DNA of 64,000 nucleotides from Jiangella ureilytica (GTDB taxonomy: Bacteria; Actinomycetota; Actinomycetes; Jiangellales; Jiangellaceae), in contig NZ_SMKL01000033.1 of the NCBI RefSeq assembly GCF_004348545.1, positions 1 to 64,000 on the forward strand, given 5' to 3'. A program made the position numbers and the translations under genes. The notes beneath the pieces are model-generated. The model was given only the letters and a program-made list of their open reading frames with translations, was not told the origin of the DNA and searched no databases. Shown here piece after piece: positions 1 to 8,353 of this stretch (positions are counted from its first letter, which is position 1; each line of letters begins with the position of its first letter).

Positions 1-361
1 CCCCGGCCCTGGGCGCCCCCGCCGCCCGCAAGGTCGCCACGACCCCCGGCACGTCGGTGTTGTCGGCGTCCCAGCCGCCGTCGTCGCGGCGGACCAGGGT
101 GTTCGCCGCCCCCACGGTCCGGGCGACGTCGGACGCCGTCGCGGCGACGTCGAGCGCCACCCGCTTGAGCGGCATCGTCAACGAGAGTCCGCGCCACTCC
201 GGCCCCAGCCCGGAGACGAACCGGGCCAGCGACGACTCGTCCACCTCGTGCGCCGTGTACTCCCAGTCCAGCCCGAGCCGCCGGTACGCCGCGCGGTGGA
301 TCACCGGCGACAGCGAGTGGGCGATCGGCGACCCGAGCACGGCGCAGCGACGGGTCAGCAC
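1..361 (-). CDS. aroE: Shikimate dehydrogenase, 3' part outside window
   Basis: Reduces 3-dehydroshikimate to shikimate with NADPH in chorismate synthesis. I read this frame directly from the reverse strand. It starts with GTG at 361 and runs off the left edge after about 120 codons. Family motifs are visible: AVLGSPIAHSLSP near the N-terminus (shikimate-binding Ser pair), LSLTMPLK (a variant of the usual NVTxPxK stretch, with the catalytic Lys kept) and GAANTLV followed by DNTDVPG. The start overlaps the mltG stop by 7 bp, so the two are probably translationally coupled. The mltG-aroE order is usual in Actinomycetota. The C-terminal NADP-binding domain lies outside the window. Confidence 0.93.
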   Translation of the reverse strand, partial: MLTRRCAVLGSPIAHSLSPVIHRAAYRRLGLDWEYTAHEVDESSLARFVSGLGPEWRGLSLTMPLKRVALDVAATASDVARTVGAANTLVRRDDGGWDADNTDVPGVVATLRAAGAPRAG

Positions 362-1512
362 AGCTCGCTCGTGGTGCAGTACTCGTCCAGCCGCGCGACG
401 TTGGCCTGGTGGTCGGCCTCGGTGACGGCGAACGCCGTCTCGCCGGTCTCGAGGTTCACCGCCACGAAATAGCAGTTGTCGTCGGTCGTCGGCCGCAGCG
501 CCGCGGACAGCGCGGCCGCGCCGGGCGAGGCGATGGGCCCCGGCGGCAGCCCGGACACCCGGTAGGTGTTGTACGGCGAGTCGACCTGGCGCTGCTCGGG
601 CGTCGTGTACACGCTGGAGTAGTCGTCGACGGCGTAGTGGACGGTGGAGTCCATCTGCAGCCGGCCCTCGGGAACGCCCTTGGCCGTGCAGGCGCCGGAC
701 AGGCGGTTGTAGATGACCTCGGCGACCCGCGGCATGTCCTCCTCGCGGCTGACCTCGCGCTGGACGATGCTCGCGACCGTCACCACCTGGCGCGGGGTGA
801 GCTCGCGGGCGGCGGAGCCCTCGACCAGGCCGACCTCGGTGGCCGTCTGTTCGAAGCCGGCGATCATCGAGGCGACCAGGGAGTCCGGCGTGACGTCGCC
901 GCCCAGGCCGTAGGACGCCGGGAACAGGAACCCCTCGGCATCGCCCTCGGCGTAGTCGGGCAGCGTGGCGGCGTCGACGGCGGCCTGCAGCTCCTCGACG
1001 GAGAACCCGGAGACCTCGGCCAGCCGCTCGACCGTCTGGCGGACGCGGTAGCCCTCGGGCAGCGACACCCGCTGGCCGCCCGCGCCGTCGACCAGGGCGG
1101 CGACGGCGTCGGAGGCGCGCATCTCGCTGCGCAGCACGTAGTTGCCCGGCTGGATGCCGGTGGCCTGGGGGTTCCGGTCGGCGGCCGCGACGAACGCGTC
1201 CTGGCTGGCGACGACGCCGGCCTCGACCAGCGTGGCGCCCATGGCCCGGATGGTGGCGCCGTCCTCGATGGTGACGCTGACCTCGCCAGTGCCCGGCCCG
1301 GGGAAGTCCTCGGGCTCGCCGAAGAGGCCGTCGACGCTGTTCAGCAGCGCGCTGCCACCGTAGTAGATGCCGCCCAGGACGCCGCCGATGACGGCGAGCG
1401 AGGCGACGACCGCCACGAAGGAGCCGAACCGGCTGCGCTTGCGCCGGCGGCGCCGTTGACGCCGGGGGCGGACGATCTCTTCGTCCTCCTCCGACGTGTA
1501 CAGGTCACTCAT
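355..1512 (-). CDS. mltG: Endolytic murein transglycosylase MltG (YceG family)
   Basis: Membrane-bound lytic transglycosylase that cuts nascent peptidoglycan strands and so limits glycan length. The 385-residue protein has a short acidic then Arg-rich cytoplasmic N-terminus (about 1-30), one transmembrane helix (about 31-51), a LysM-like region and the YceG catalytic domain. The expected catalytic glutamate sits in ASIVQREV (about E253). The family tail motifs LQMDSTVHYA and SGLPPGPI are present. It overlaps ruvX upstream by 8 bp and aroE downstream by 7 bp, giving a tight alaS-ruvX-mltG-aroE transcription unit. The length is normal for actinobacterial members. Confidence 0.95.
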   Translation of the reverse strand: MSDLYTSEEDEEIVRPRRQRRRRRKRSRFGSFVAVVASLAVIGGVLGGIYYGGSALLNSVDGLFGEPEDFPGPGTGEVSVTIEDGATIRAMGATLVEAGVVASQDAFVAAADRNPQATGIQPGNYVLRSEMRASDAVAALVDGAGGQRVSLPEGYRVRQTVERLAEVSGFSVEELQAAVDAATLPDYAEGDAEGFLFPASYGLGGDVTPDSLVASMIAGFEQTATEVGLVEGSAARELTPRQVVTVASIVQREVSREEDMPRVAEVIYNRLSGACTAKGVPEGRLQMDSTVHYAVDDYSSVYTTPEQRQVDSPYNTYRVSGLPPGPIASPGAAALSAALRPTTDDNCYFVAVNLETGETAFAVTEADHQANVARLDEYCTTSELC

Positions 1513-1966
1513 CCGTTACCGTCAGCACCTCTCCAGGCGGCTCGCCGGCCGTGCGCTCGGCGTCCAGCGTGTCTTGCAGAATCACCATCGCCGCGGCCTG
1601 GTCGATGGCCGGGCGCGCCGCACGCGATGAGACACCGCTGGCTCGCATCCCACGCGCTGCGACGGTCGTGCTCAGCCTTTCGTCGACGAGCCGCACCGGG
1701 CATGGTGCCACAAATCGTGCCAAATCGGCACCAAAGGCCCTTGCGTGCGCTGCCGCCGCGTGCTCCTTCCCATCGAGACTACGCGGTAATCCGAGCACGA
1801 TCTCGATCGCGTCGTACTCGGCCACCAGTACCCCGATGCGCCGTAGGTCACCCTTTCCGCGACGGATCGTCTCGACGGGAGTGGCGATGAGCCCGTCGCG
1901 GTCACATGACGCGACCCCGATACGGACCGCCCCGACATCGACCCCCAGCCGGACGCCCCTCCGCAC
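1505..1966 (-). CDS. ruvX: Putative pre-16S rRNA nuclease / Holliday-junction resolvase-like protein (YqgF)
   Basis: RNase H-fold nuclease family linked to 5'-end maturation of 16S rRNA. The 153-residue protein starts with RLGVDVGAVRIGVA, carrying the first catalytic Asp of the fold. It continues with VLGLPRSLDG and VRLVDERLSTT (second acidic residue in DER) and ends with AIDQAAAMVILQ (third Asp). This is the complete family pattern at normal length. It lies 58 bp downstream of alaS and overlaps mltG, which is the conserved order. The C-terminal tail of about 15 residues beyond the last helix is not conserved. Confidence 0.94.
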   Translation of the reverse strand: MRRGVRLGVDVGAVRIGVASCDRDGLIATPVETIRRGKGDLRRIGVLVAEYDAIEIVLGLPRSLDGKEHAAAAHARAFGADLARFVAPCPVRLVDERLSTTVAARGMRASGVSSRAARPAIDQAAAMVILQDTLDAERTAGEPPGEVLTVTDE

Positions 1967-2024
1967 TAGTTGCCTCTCCCGTGCGGGACTCGCCGGTGCC
2001 CGCGACCTTGCGGCCGGCAGTGCA

Positions 2025-4703
2025 TCAGCCGGTCACGGTCTGACCGATTGCATGCTCGACCTGCGTCAGCGCCTCGCCGATCTTGCTCGCGTCGGTGCCG
2101 CCGCCCTGCGCGACGTCGTCCTTGCCGCCGCCGCCACCGCCCAGGGTCTGCGCGGCGACGCGGACCAGCGCGCCGGCCTTGACGCGCCACTGGCGACCGG
2201 CCTCGTTGACGGCGATGACGACACTGGGCCGCCCGTTCTCGCCCACGCCGGCCACGGTGACCACCGCGGGCTTGTCGTTGCCGAGCCGGCCCCGGATGTC
2301 GAGCGCCAGCGAGCGGAGCTCGTCGGCGGCCGTGCCGTCGGGCGCGGTGTGGCCGACGAACGCGACGCCGTAGACGTCGCGCGCCCCGGCCGCCAGCTCC
2401 GCCGCCTGGGCGCCGAGCTGCGACGACCGGGCCTTGGCCCGCTCCTTCTCCGCGTCGCGGACCTGCGCGACCAGCCGCTCGATGCGCTCGGGCAGCTGGT
2501 CGGGCTGCTGCACCTTGAGCAGGTCGACCAGCTGGTTGACCAGCGTGCGCTCGCGGGCGAGGTAGCGGAAGCCCTCGATGCCGACGAAGGCCTCGACCCG
2601 GCGGGTGCCGGCGCCGACGGAACCCTCGCCCGTGAGCGTCACGAGCCCGACCTGCGACGAGTGCGCCACGTGCGTACCACCGCAGAGCTCGCGCGACCAC
2701 GCGCCGCCCATCTCGACGACGCGCACCTCTTCGTCGTACGTCTCGCCGAACAGCGCCAGCGCGCCGAGCTCGCGGGCCCGCTCGAGCGGCATGTACGTGG
2801 CCGACACCGAGTGGTCGCGGCGGATCGCGAGGTTGGCGACCTCTTCGACCTCGCTGCGGGTCTGCGCGCCGAGCGCCTGACCCCACGCGAAGTCCAGACG
2901 CAGGTAGCCGGGCTTGTTGTAGGAGCCGCTCTGCAGCGCCTGCGGCCCGAGCACCTGGCGCAGCGCCGCGTGCACGATGTGGGTGCCGGAGTGTGCCTGG
3001 CAGGCGCCGACCCGCCACTCGTGGTCGACCTTCGCCACGACGTCCTGGCCGCTGATGACCTCGCCCTTGAGCACCCGCGCCTTGTGCACGATGAGGCCCT
3101 TGACGGGGCGCTGGACGTCGACGACCTCGAGCTCGAAGCCGTCGCCGGTGATGACGCCGGCGTCGCTGTCCTGACCACCGGACTCCGCGTAGAACGGGGT
3201 GCGGTCGAGCACGATCTCGACGGTCTCGCCCTCGCTGGCGCCCGGGATGGCGACGCCGTCGAGCAGCAGGCCGCGGACGCGGCTGTCGGTCTCGAGCTCG
3301 TCGTACCCGGTGAACGGGGTGGGGCCGGCCTCGCGCAGCTGCCGGTACGCGCTGAGGTCGGCATGGCCGATCTTCTTCGCCTTGGCGTCGGCCTTGGCCC
3401 GCTCGCGCTGCTCGGTCATGAGCCGGCGGAAGTGCCCCTCGTCGACCTTCAGCCCCTGCTCGGCCGCCATCTCGAGCGTGAGGTCGATGGGGAAGCCGTA
3501 GGTGTCGTGCAGCTTGAACGCGGTGTCGCCGGGCAGCGCGAACTCGCCGGCCCGCTTGGCCTCGTCGGCCGCGAGGTCGAAGATCTGGGTGCCGGTCTGC
3601 AGCGTGCGCCGGAACGCCTCCTCCTCGGCGTAGGCGACGGAGGAGATGCGGGCGAAATCGGTGTCGAGCTCCGGGTAGGCCGCCTTCATGCAGTCCTTGG
3701 CGACGGGCAGCAGCTCGGGAATGGCGTGGTCCTCGACGCCGAGCAGCCGCATGGCCCGCACCGACCGGCGCAGCAGCCGGCGCAGCACGTAGCCGCGGCC
3801 CTCGTTGGAGGGCGTGACGCCGTCGCCGATGAGCATGAGCGAGCTGCGCACGTGGTCGGCGACGACGCGCATGCGGACGTCGTCGACGTGGTCGGCGCCG
3901 TAACGCCGGCCCGAGAGGTCGGCCGCGCGCTGCAGCGTGGGGCGGACCTGGTCGATCTCGTACATGTTCTCGACGCCCTGCATGAGGTACGCGACGCGCT
4001 CGAGGCCCATGCCGGTGTCGATGTTCTTCGACGGGAGGTCGCCGACGACGACGAAGTCGTCCTTCGCCTTGACCTCGGTGATCTGCTCCTGCATGAAGAC
4101 CAGGTTCCAGATCTCGAGGAACCGGTCCTCGTCGACGACGGGGCCACCGTCGGGTCCGTGCTCGGGGCCGCGGTCGACGTAGATCTCGCTGCACGGGCCG
4201 CCCGGGCCGGGCTGGCCGGTGTGCCAGTAGTTGTCGAGCAGGCCGCGCCTCTGGATGCGCTCGTCGGGCAGTCCGGCGACCTTCTTCCAGAGCTCCGCGG
4301 CCTCGTCGTCGTCGTGGTAGACGGTGACCCAGATCTTGTCCTCGCCGAAGCCGTAGCCGCCGTCGGCCTGGGACTTCGTGATGAGGTCCCAGGCGTGCGT
4401 GATGGCGCCTTCCTTGAAGTAGTCGCCGAAGGAGAAGTTGCCGTTCATCTGGAAGAACGTGCCGTGCCGGGTGGTCTTGCCGACCTCTTCGATGTCGCCG
4501 GTGCGGATGCACTTCTGCACGCTGGTGGCCCGCCGCCAGGGCGCGGCCTGCTGCCCCGTGAGGTAGGGGATGAACGGCACCATGCCCGCCACCGTGAACA
4601 GCAGCGACGGGTCGGGCGAGATCAGCGAGGCGCTGGGGACGACGGCGTGACCGTTCTTCTCGAAGTGGTCGAGGAACCGGCGCCGGATCTCGGCGGTCTC
4701 CAT
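2025..4703 (-). CDS. alaS: Alanine--tRNA ligase
   Basis: Charges tRNA-Ala and clears mischarged Ser/Gly with its editing domain. The 892-residue protein starts METAEIRRRFLDHFEKNGH, as in the family, so the ATG at 4703 is well supported. The class II catalytic core is followed by the editing domain, with the zinc/editing motif HSGTHIVHAAL and the partner CGGTHVAHSS. A C-terminal coiled coil leads into the glycine-rich C-Ala domain (AQTLGGGGGGKDDVAQGGG). The length is normal. The two small genes upstream are 2 bp away and probably co-transcribed. Confidence 0.97.
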   Translation of the reverse strand: METAEIRRRFLDHFEKNGHAVVPSASLISPDPSLLFTVAGMVPFIPYLTGQQAAPWRRATSVQKCIRTGDIEEVGKTTRHGTFFQMNGNFSFGDYFKEGAITHAWDLITKSQADGGYGFGEDKIWVTVYHDDDEAAELWKKVAGLPDERIQRRGLLDNYWHTGQPGPGGPCSEIYVDRGPEHGPDGGPVVDEDRFLEIWNLVFMQEQITEVKAKDDFVVVGDLPSKNIDTGMGLERVAYLMQGVENMYEIDQVRPTLQRAADLSGRRYGADHVDDVRMRVVADHVRSSLMLIGDGVTPSNEGRGYVLRRLLRRSVRAMRLLGVEDHAIPELLPVAKDCMKAAYPELDTDFARISSVAYAEEEAFRRTLQTGTQIFDLAADEAKRAGEFALPGDTAFKLHDTYGFPIDLTLEMAAEQGLKVDEGHFRRLMTEQRERAKADAKAKKIGHADLSAYRQLREAGPTPFTGYDELETDSRVRGLLLDGVAIPGASEGETVEIVLDRTPFYAESGGQDSDAGVITGDGFELEVVDVQRPVKGLIVHKARVLKGEVISGQDVVAKVDHEWRVGACQAHSGTHIVHAALRQVLGPQALQSGSYNKPGYLRLDFAWGQALGAQTRSEVEEVANLAIRRDHSVSATYMPLERARELGALALFGETYDEEVRVVEMGGAWSRELCGGTHVAHSSQVGLVTLTGEGSVGAGTRRVEAFVGIEGFRYLARERTLVNQLVDLLKVQQPDQLPERIERLVAQVRDAEKERAKARSSQLGAQAAELAAGARDVYGVAFVGHTAPDGTAADELRSLALDIRGRLGNDKPAVVTVAGVGENGRPSVVIAVNEAGRQWRVKAGALVRVAAQTLGGGGGGKDDVAQGGGTDASKIGEALTQVEHAIGQTVTG

Positions 4704-4705
4704 GG

Positions 4706-5017
4706 TCAGAACGTGCCTCTCGGGTGCGTGCGGAACAGGTCGTCGACGGCGTCAGGGTCGGCGGTGCCGGGCTCGCCGACCTTGCCGGTCCCGTCGGGCG
4801 CGATGCCCAGGGCGTAGCGCAGCTCGGCGTCGCGCTCGGCCATGCCGGCGCGGACCTCGTCGGTGAACTCGCGGACGGCGTCGCCGAGGTTGCGCAGGCC
4901 GCCGGCGACGCGGTCGGCCGCGCCCTCGGGGGTCAGGCTCTCGGCGGCGCGGGTGAGCCGGCGGACCACCAGCACCCCGGCGGTGGCGCCGAGGGCGACC
5001 CAGAACAGCTTGCTCAT
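4706..5017 (-). CDS. Small conserved actinobacterial protein upstream of alaS (DUF6167-like)
   Basis: A 103-residue protein of unknown function. It begins MSKLFWVALGATAGVLVVRR, a short hydrophobic N-terminal helix with the look of a membrane anchor. A helical, mildly amphipathic region follows (NLGDAVREFTDEVRAGM), then a disordered Gly/Pro/Asp tail. It ends 2 bp before alaS and its start overlaps the DUF948 stop by 4 bp (ATGA). A gene of this size and type sits between DUF948 and alaS in many Actinomycetota. The context suggests a small membrane partner of the DUF948 protein, but no activity can be assigned. Confidence 0.85.
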   Translation of the reverse strand: MSKLFWVALGATAGVLVVRRLTRAAESLTPEGAADRVAGGLRNLGDAVREFTDEVRAGMAERDAELRYALGIAPDGTGKVGEPGTADPDAVDDLFRTHPRGTF

Positions 5018-5421
5018 CCGCGGCTCCCGAACCGGCGTCGCCGGCCGGTGCCGGCAGCGCCGTCGCGGCGCGCGGTGATGGCCCGGCGCACGCCGTAGGT
5101 GAACGCGGCGGTGCGGACCAGCGGGCCGCCGAGCGTGGCCGCGAACAGCGACGACATGGCGGCGACGTTGGTGGTGACCGTCTGCGCGTTCGACGTGATG
5201 GCATCGATGCGCCGCAGCTGCGCGTTCGTGGAGGCGAGCAGCTCGTTGGTCTCGTCGACCGTGGTGGCCGTCTTCGCGACGTGCTCCTTGCGCAGGTCGC
5301 GCACGACGAGGGTGAACTCGTCGACGGTGCGGCCCAGCTTCAGGATCGGCACCGCGAGGAAGCCGACCAGCGCCACCAGGGCGGCCGCTGCCATCAACCC
5401 GGCGATCTCGCCTACGGACAT
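5014..5421 (-). CDS. DUF948 family membrane protein
   Basis: A 135-residue protein with one N-terminal transmembrane segment (GLMAAAALVALVGFLAVPIL, about residues 8-27). A heptad-like helix follows (LGRTVDEFTLVVRDLRKEHV ...), typical of DUF948, which resembles a membrane-anchored coiled coil. The function is unknown; family members are linked to the cell envelope by context only. The C-terminus is a basic tail rich in Arg and Gly. It overlaps the next small gene by 4 bp and sits at the head of the alaS cluster. Its start at 5421 leaves only 31 bp to the YdeI-like gene upstream. Confidence 0.86.
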   Translation of the reverse strand: MSVGEIAGLMAAAALVALVGFLAVPILKLGRTVDEFTLVVRDLRKEHVAKTATTVDETNELLASTNAQLRRIDAITSNAQTVTTNVAAMSSLFAATLGGPLVRTAAFTYGVRRAITARRDGAAGTGRRRRFGSRG

Positions 5422-5452
5422 GGGTGGAGCTGCCTCTCTTCGGATGGTCGTC

Positions 5453-5830
5453 TCAAGCGTCTGACCCTACCGCGCCGGATCGGGCGGCGTCCCATCGTCC
5501 GTCCTGCTGCGCAGCGGCGACCTGAGCCAGCCCGCCGGGGCCCATGCGCCCGGCCGCCGTCAGCGCCTCGACCAGGGCGACGTTGCGGGCCGACCACGGG
5601 CTCCTGCGGCGCCGCGGCGAGTATCGCTGCAGGAAGTGCTGCTCGTCGCCGGCGCGGCGGACGCTGTCGATCCAGCCGTGGCACAGCGCCACCTCGAGCG
5701 CGTCCTCGATGGTGAGGCCGGGCGAGCCCTTGCGCGCGATCCGCAGGACGACGCCGTCGGCGCTGTCGTGGTGCCGGGCCAGCCAGGCGTCCCAGCCGGC
5801 GGCGTCGTCGAAGACCAGGACGTCGCTCAT
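5453..5830 (-). CDS. YdeI/OmpD-associated family protein, C-terminally short
   Basis: A 125-residue protein with the N-terminal family signature: WDAWLARHH, then ALCHGWIDSVRR, YSPRRRRSPWSARN and GRMGPGGL. These match YdeI/OmdA-type proteins, some of which are linked to resistance to cationic peptides; the biochemical role is not established. Family proteins usually continue for about 60 more residues after GRWDAA, with a second conserved block. Here the frame stops after nine unrelated residues. The gene may therefore be a recent 3' truncation. Its ATG overlaps the VOC gene stop by 4 bp, so it is probably still translated. Confidence 0.75.
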   Translation of the reverse strand: MSDVLVFDDAAGWDAWLARHHDSADGVVLRIARKGSPGLTIEDALEVALCHGWIDSVRRAGDEQHFLQRYSPRRRRSPWSARNVALVEALTAAGRMGPGGLAQVAAAQQDGRWDAARSGAVGSDA

Positions 5831-6264
5831 GCCGGTGCCTCCCCGTCCGCCATCGCCTTCCAGTGCGGGTTGTACATGAGCCCGATGACGTTGCCGAACG
5901 GGTCGACGACGGAGGCGTTGGCGAACCCGTGGGTGCGGTCGACCCGCGGCTGGTGGACGGTGGCGCCGTGCTCGACCAGGCGCTCGATGGTGCCGTCGAG
6001 GTCGTCGACGTGCCAGTTCATGACGGCGCCGCCAGGGGCCTTCGTGGTGGGGTCGGCCGGCGGGCGCCAGGCGCCGTTGATGATGCCGAACTCGTCCTGG
6101 TGGTCGCCGATGCGCCACTCGTAATAGCCGACCTGGCCCGACTGCGGGTCGGTGGCCTCGAAGTACGGCTCGCTGCCGAGGACCTCGGTGTACCAGGCCC
6201 GAGCCGCGCGCATGTCGTCGGCGTAGAAGTTGAGGGTGCAGAAGCCGCGCAGTTCGACGCTCAT
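5827..6264 (-). CDS. VOC-superfamily (glyoxalase/dioxygenase-fold) protein
   Basis: A 145-residue protein with two beta-alpha-beta-beta-beta repeats of the vicinal oxygen chelate fold. The first is LNFYADDMRAARAWYTEVLG, the second MNWHVDDLDGTIERLVEHGA ending in DPFGNVIGLM. Members bind a metal in a shared cleft and act as lyases, dioxygenases or drug-binding proteins; the substrate here is unknown. The ATG at 6264 (MSVELRGFC) fits the domain start. It is divergent from the WYL regulator at 6353, which probably controls it, and is coupled to the YdeI-like gene by a 4-bp overlap. Confidence 0.86.
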   Translation of the reverse strand: MSVELRGFCTLNFYADDMRAARAWYTEVLGSEPYFEATDPQSGQVGYYEWRIGDHQDEFGIINGAWRPPADPTTKAPGGAVMNWHVDDLDGTIERLVEHGATVHQPRVDRTHGFANASVVDPFGNVIGLMYNPHWKAMADGEAPA

Positions 6265-6313
6265 CGATCTCTCCGTTCTCTGTGGTGGTGAGAACGACGC
6301 TACGGGCAGTTGT

Positions 6314-6328
6314 GGAACGTACGGTTCC
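6314..6328. promoter_or_regulatory. Candidate operator in a divergent promoter region
   Basis: GGAAC and GTTCC form a perfect inverted repeat with a 5-bp spacer (GTACG). It lies in the 88-bp gap between the VOC/YdeI genes (leftward) and the WYL regulator (rightward). The position and symmetry fit a binding site of the adjacent regulator. The arms are only 5 bp, so chance is possible. The 5-bp spacer distinguishes it from the LexA boxes in this window, which have 4. Confidence 0.45.
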
Positions 6329-6352
6329 GCAATTCGTGCGAGACTCGGATTC

Positions 6353-7324
6353 ATGCTGGAGACGTCGGTGCGGTTGCTGCGGTTGTTGTCGTTGCTGCAG
6401 GTCAGGCGGGAGTGGTCGGGTGCGGAGCTCGCGACGCGGCTCGAGGTGACCACGCGCACGGTCCGCAATGACATCGAGCGGCTGCGGATCATGGGCTACG
6501 AGGTCGAGTCGGCGACGGGCCCGGCCGGCGGCTACCGCCTCGGCGCGGGTTCGGCACTGCCGCCGCTGGTGTTGGACGACGACGAGGCGGTCGCCGTGGC
6601 GCTGGGGTTGCGCGCCGCCGCCTCCGGCTCCGTCACCGGCATCGAGGAGACGTCGCTGCGGGCGCTGGCCAAGCTGGAGCGGACGCTGCCGTCGCGACTG
6701 CGGTACCGCATCGACGCCCTTCGATCGGCGACGGCCTCAGCCGCCGGTGTGGGCGCACGGGTCGACGCGGACGTGCTGACGGCGGTGGCTGCGGCCGTGC
6801 ACGGGCGGGAGCAGCTGCGGTTCGACTACGCCGGCCACGACGGCGGCGCCTCGGTGCGGCGGGTCGAGCCGCACCAGCTGGTCTACACCGGGCGGCGCTG
6901 GTACCTGCTGGCCTGGGACCTCGACCGCGACGACTGGCGGACCTTCCGCGCCGACCGCATCCGGCCGCGGGTGCCTCCGGGTCCCCGGTTCGCCCCGCGC
7001 GAGCCACCCGGCGGCGACGCCGTGGCCCACGTCCTGCGCGGTGTCGGCTCGCAGGCCTACCGCGAGCAGGCGCGGGTCCGCCTCGACGCGCCGATCGAGG
7101 TGGTGACGGACAAGATCACCGCCATGGGCGGGCTGGTCACCGAGCTCGAGGACGGCAGCTGCCTGCTGCAGACCGGCGGCGACTCCTGGCACGACCTCGC
7201 CGGCTACCTCGGCAGCCTCGGCGTCGCGTTCGAGGTGCTCGACCCGCCGGAGTTGCGCGACCACCTCCGGTCGCTGGCCGAGCGCTACCTCGCCGCTTCC
7301 GCCGGTCCCCCGCCCCCGCGTTGA
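6353..7324 (+). CDS. YafY-type transcriptional regulator with HTH and WYL domains
   Basis: A 323-residue regulator. The N-terminal helix-turn-helix covers about residues 1-60 (LLSLLQVRREWSGAELATRL, then VRNDIERLRIMGY). The WYL domain (about 145-215) contains RRVEPHQLVYTGRRWYLLAWD, split here across the WYL signature RRWYLLAWD. A C-terminal extension follows. WYL domains sense small ligands or nucleic acid. Upstream in-frame codons exist, but the ATG at 6353 begins right at the family start (MLETSVRLLRLLSLLQ). The neighbouring divergent VOC/YdeI pair is the likely target, through the inverted repeat at 6314-6328. Confidence 0.9.
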   Translation: MLETSVRLLRLLSLLQVRREWSGAELATRLEVTTRTVRNDIERLRIMGYEVESATGPAGGYRLGAGSALPPLVLDDDEAVAVALGLRAAASGSVTGIEETSLRALAKLERTLPSRLRYRIDALRSATASAAGVGARVDADVLTAVAAAVHGREQLRFDYAGHDGGASVRRVEPHQLVYTGRRWYLLAWDLDRDDWRTFRADRIRPRVPPGPRFAPREPPGGDAVAHVLRGVGSQAYREQARVRLDAPIEVVTDKITAMGGLVTELEDGSCLLQTGGDSWHDLAGYLGSLGVAFEVLDPPELRDHLRSLAERYLAASAGPPPPR

Positions 7325-7351
7325 TCATGGTGGGGGCGTGCGCGCCGCCCC

Positions 7352-7403
7352 GATGGTTGAGGGATAGGTGTCGCTCTGGCGACACCAGTCTCTCAACCAC
7401 ATC
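7352..7403. terminator. Hairpin between convergent WYL and histidine kinase genes
   Basis: An 8-bp perfect stem (GGTGTCGC / GCGACACC, loop TCTG at 7375-7378) is nested in an outer pair GATGGTTGAG / CTCAACCACATC. It fills most of the 84-bp gap between two convergent genes, so a bidirectional terminator is the simplest reading. No T-tract follows, as is common in high-GC actinomycetes. Confidence 0.7.
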
Positions 7404-7408
7404 CCGGA

Positions 7409-8353
7409 TCAGCAGCGCAGCGTCAGCGTGGCGACGCAGCCGTCGCCGGGCGAGGCGAGCGTGACGTCGCCGCCGTGGGCGAGCGCGATCTGGCGGGCGA
7501 TCGGCAGCCCCAGTCCGGTGCCCTCGCCGTGGCGGCGGCCGTGCCAGAACGGCTCGAAGACGTGGGCGAGCTCGGCCTGCGGGATGCCAGGGCCGTGGTC
7601 GGTGACGACGACGGCGAGCGCGGCGCCGCGCCGCTCCACCGTGACCGCGACGTCGGAGCCCGCGGGGGCGAAGCGGACGGCGTTGTCGACGAGGTTGGCG
7701 ACCGCGCGCCGCACCGTCGCCTCGTCCACCGCGCAGACGACCCGCGCGGGCGCAGTCACGGACACCGACACCCCCTGCGGCGCCGCCACCACCCGGGCGT
7801 CCTCGACGACGGCACGGACCAGCGCGGCCAGGTCGGCCGGCTGCCGGTCGACGGTGCGCGCGCGGCCGCGGGCGTCGACCAGCAGCTCGTCGATGACGGC
7901 GCGCAGCCGTCCCGCCGCCCGGCCCGATCGCTCCAGCCCTTCGCGGTACACCTCGAGCGTCGGCGCCGGATGTGCCAGCAGCACCTCGGCGTTCGTCGCC
8001 AGCACCGACAGCGGGATCCGCAGCTCGTGGCTGGTCTCCTCGATCAACCGCCGCTGGGCGTCGGCCGCGTGCCGCAGCCGGTCGTACATCTGCTCGAACG
8101 GCCGCACCGCCCGCCCGGCCCACCACCACGCCAGCACGCCGGCCGCGGGGGCGAGCGCGAGGACGGTACCGGCCACCCACGGCGAGCGCTCCCCCGTCGT
8201 GTCGGTGGTGACCTCGGCGCCGTGCACCACCTCGGTGCTCGTGTCCTGCTCGGTCACGACGGTCACGCCGAACAGCAGCAGCACGGGCAGGTAGATGGCC
8301 AGGAAGCCGAGCACCGCCAGCCGCATCCGCAGCGACCGCCACCCCCGGCTCAC
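7409..8353 (-). CDS. Sensor histidine kinase
   Basis: A 314-residue kinase with two transmembrane helices (LGFLAIYLPVLLLFGVTVV near the N-terminus, then AGTVLALAPAAGVLAWWWAG) around a short extracytoplasmic loop of about 30 residues. Next come the phospho-acceptor H-box (EETSHELRIPLSVLA), the N-box (ANLVDNAVRF), G1 (DHGPGIP) and G2 (GTGLGLPIA). All catalytic boxes are present. The GTG start at 8353 overlaps the response regulator stop by 4 bp (GTGA) and gives the usual short N-terminus. The small sensor loop suggests sensing of membrane stress or a lipophilic ligand rather than a bulky sugar. Confidence 0.93.
   Translation of the reverse strand: MSRGWRSLRMRLAVLGFLAIYLPVLLLFGVTVVTEQDTSTEVVHGAEVTTDTTGERSPWVAGTVLALAPAAGVLAWWWAGRAVRPFEQMYDRLRHAADAQRRLIEETSHELRIPLSVLATNAEVLLAHPAPTLEVYREGLERSGRAAGRLRAVIDELLVDARGRARTVDRQPADLAALVRAVVEDARVVAAPQGVSVSVTAPARVVCAVDEATVRRAVANLVDNAVRFAPAGSDVAVTVERRGAALAVVVTDHGPGIPQAELAHVFEPFWHGRRHGEGTGLGLPIARQIALAHGGDVTLASPGDGCVATLTLRC

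Noticed and set aside
1551-4817. A 1088-codon open frame antisense to ruvX and alaS
   Set aside because: It is the mirror of the alaS coding frame in GC-rich DNA, with no family motif and a composition rich in Arg/Ala/Gly/Asp.
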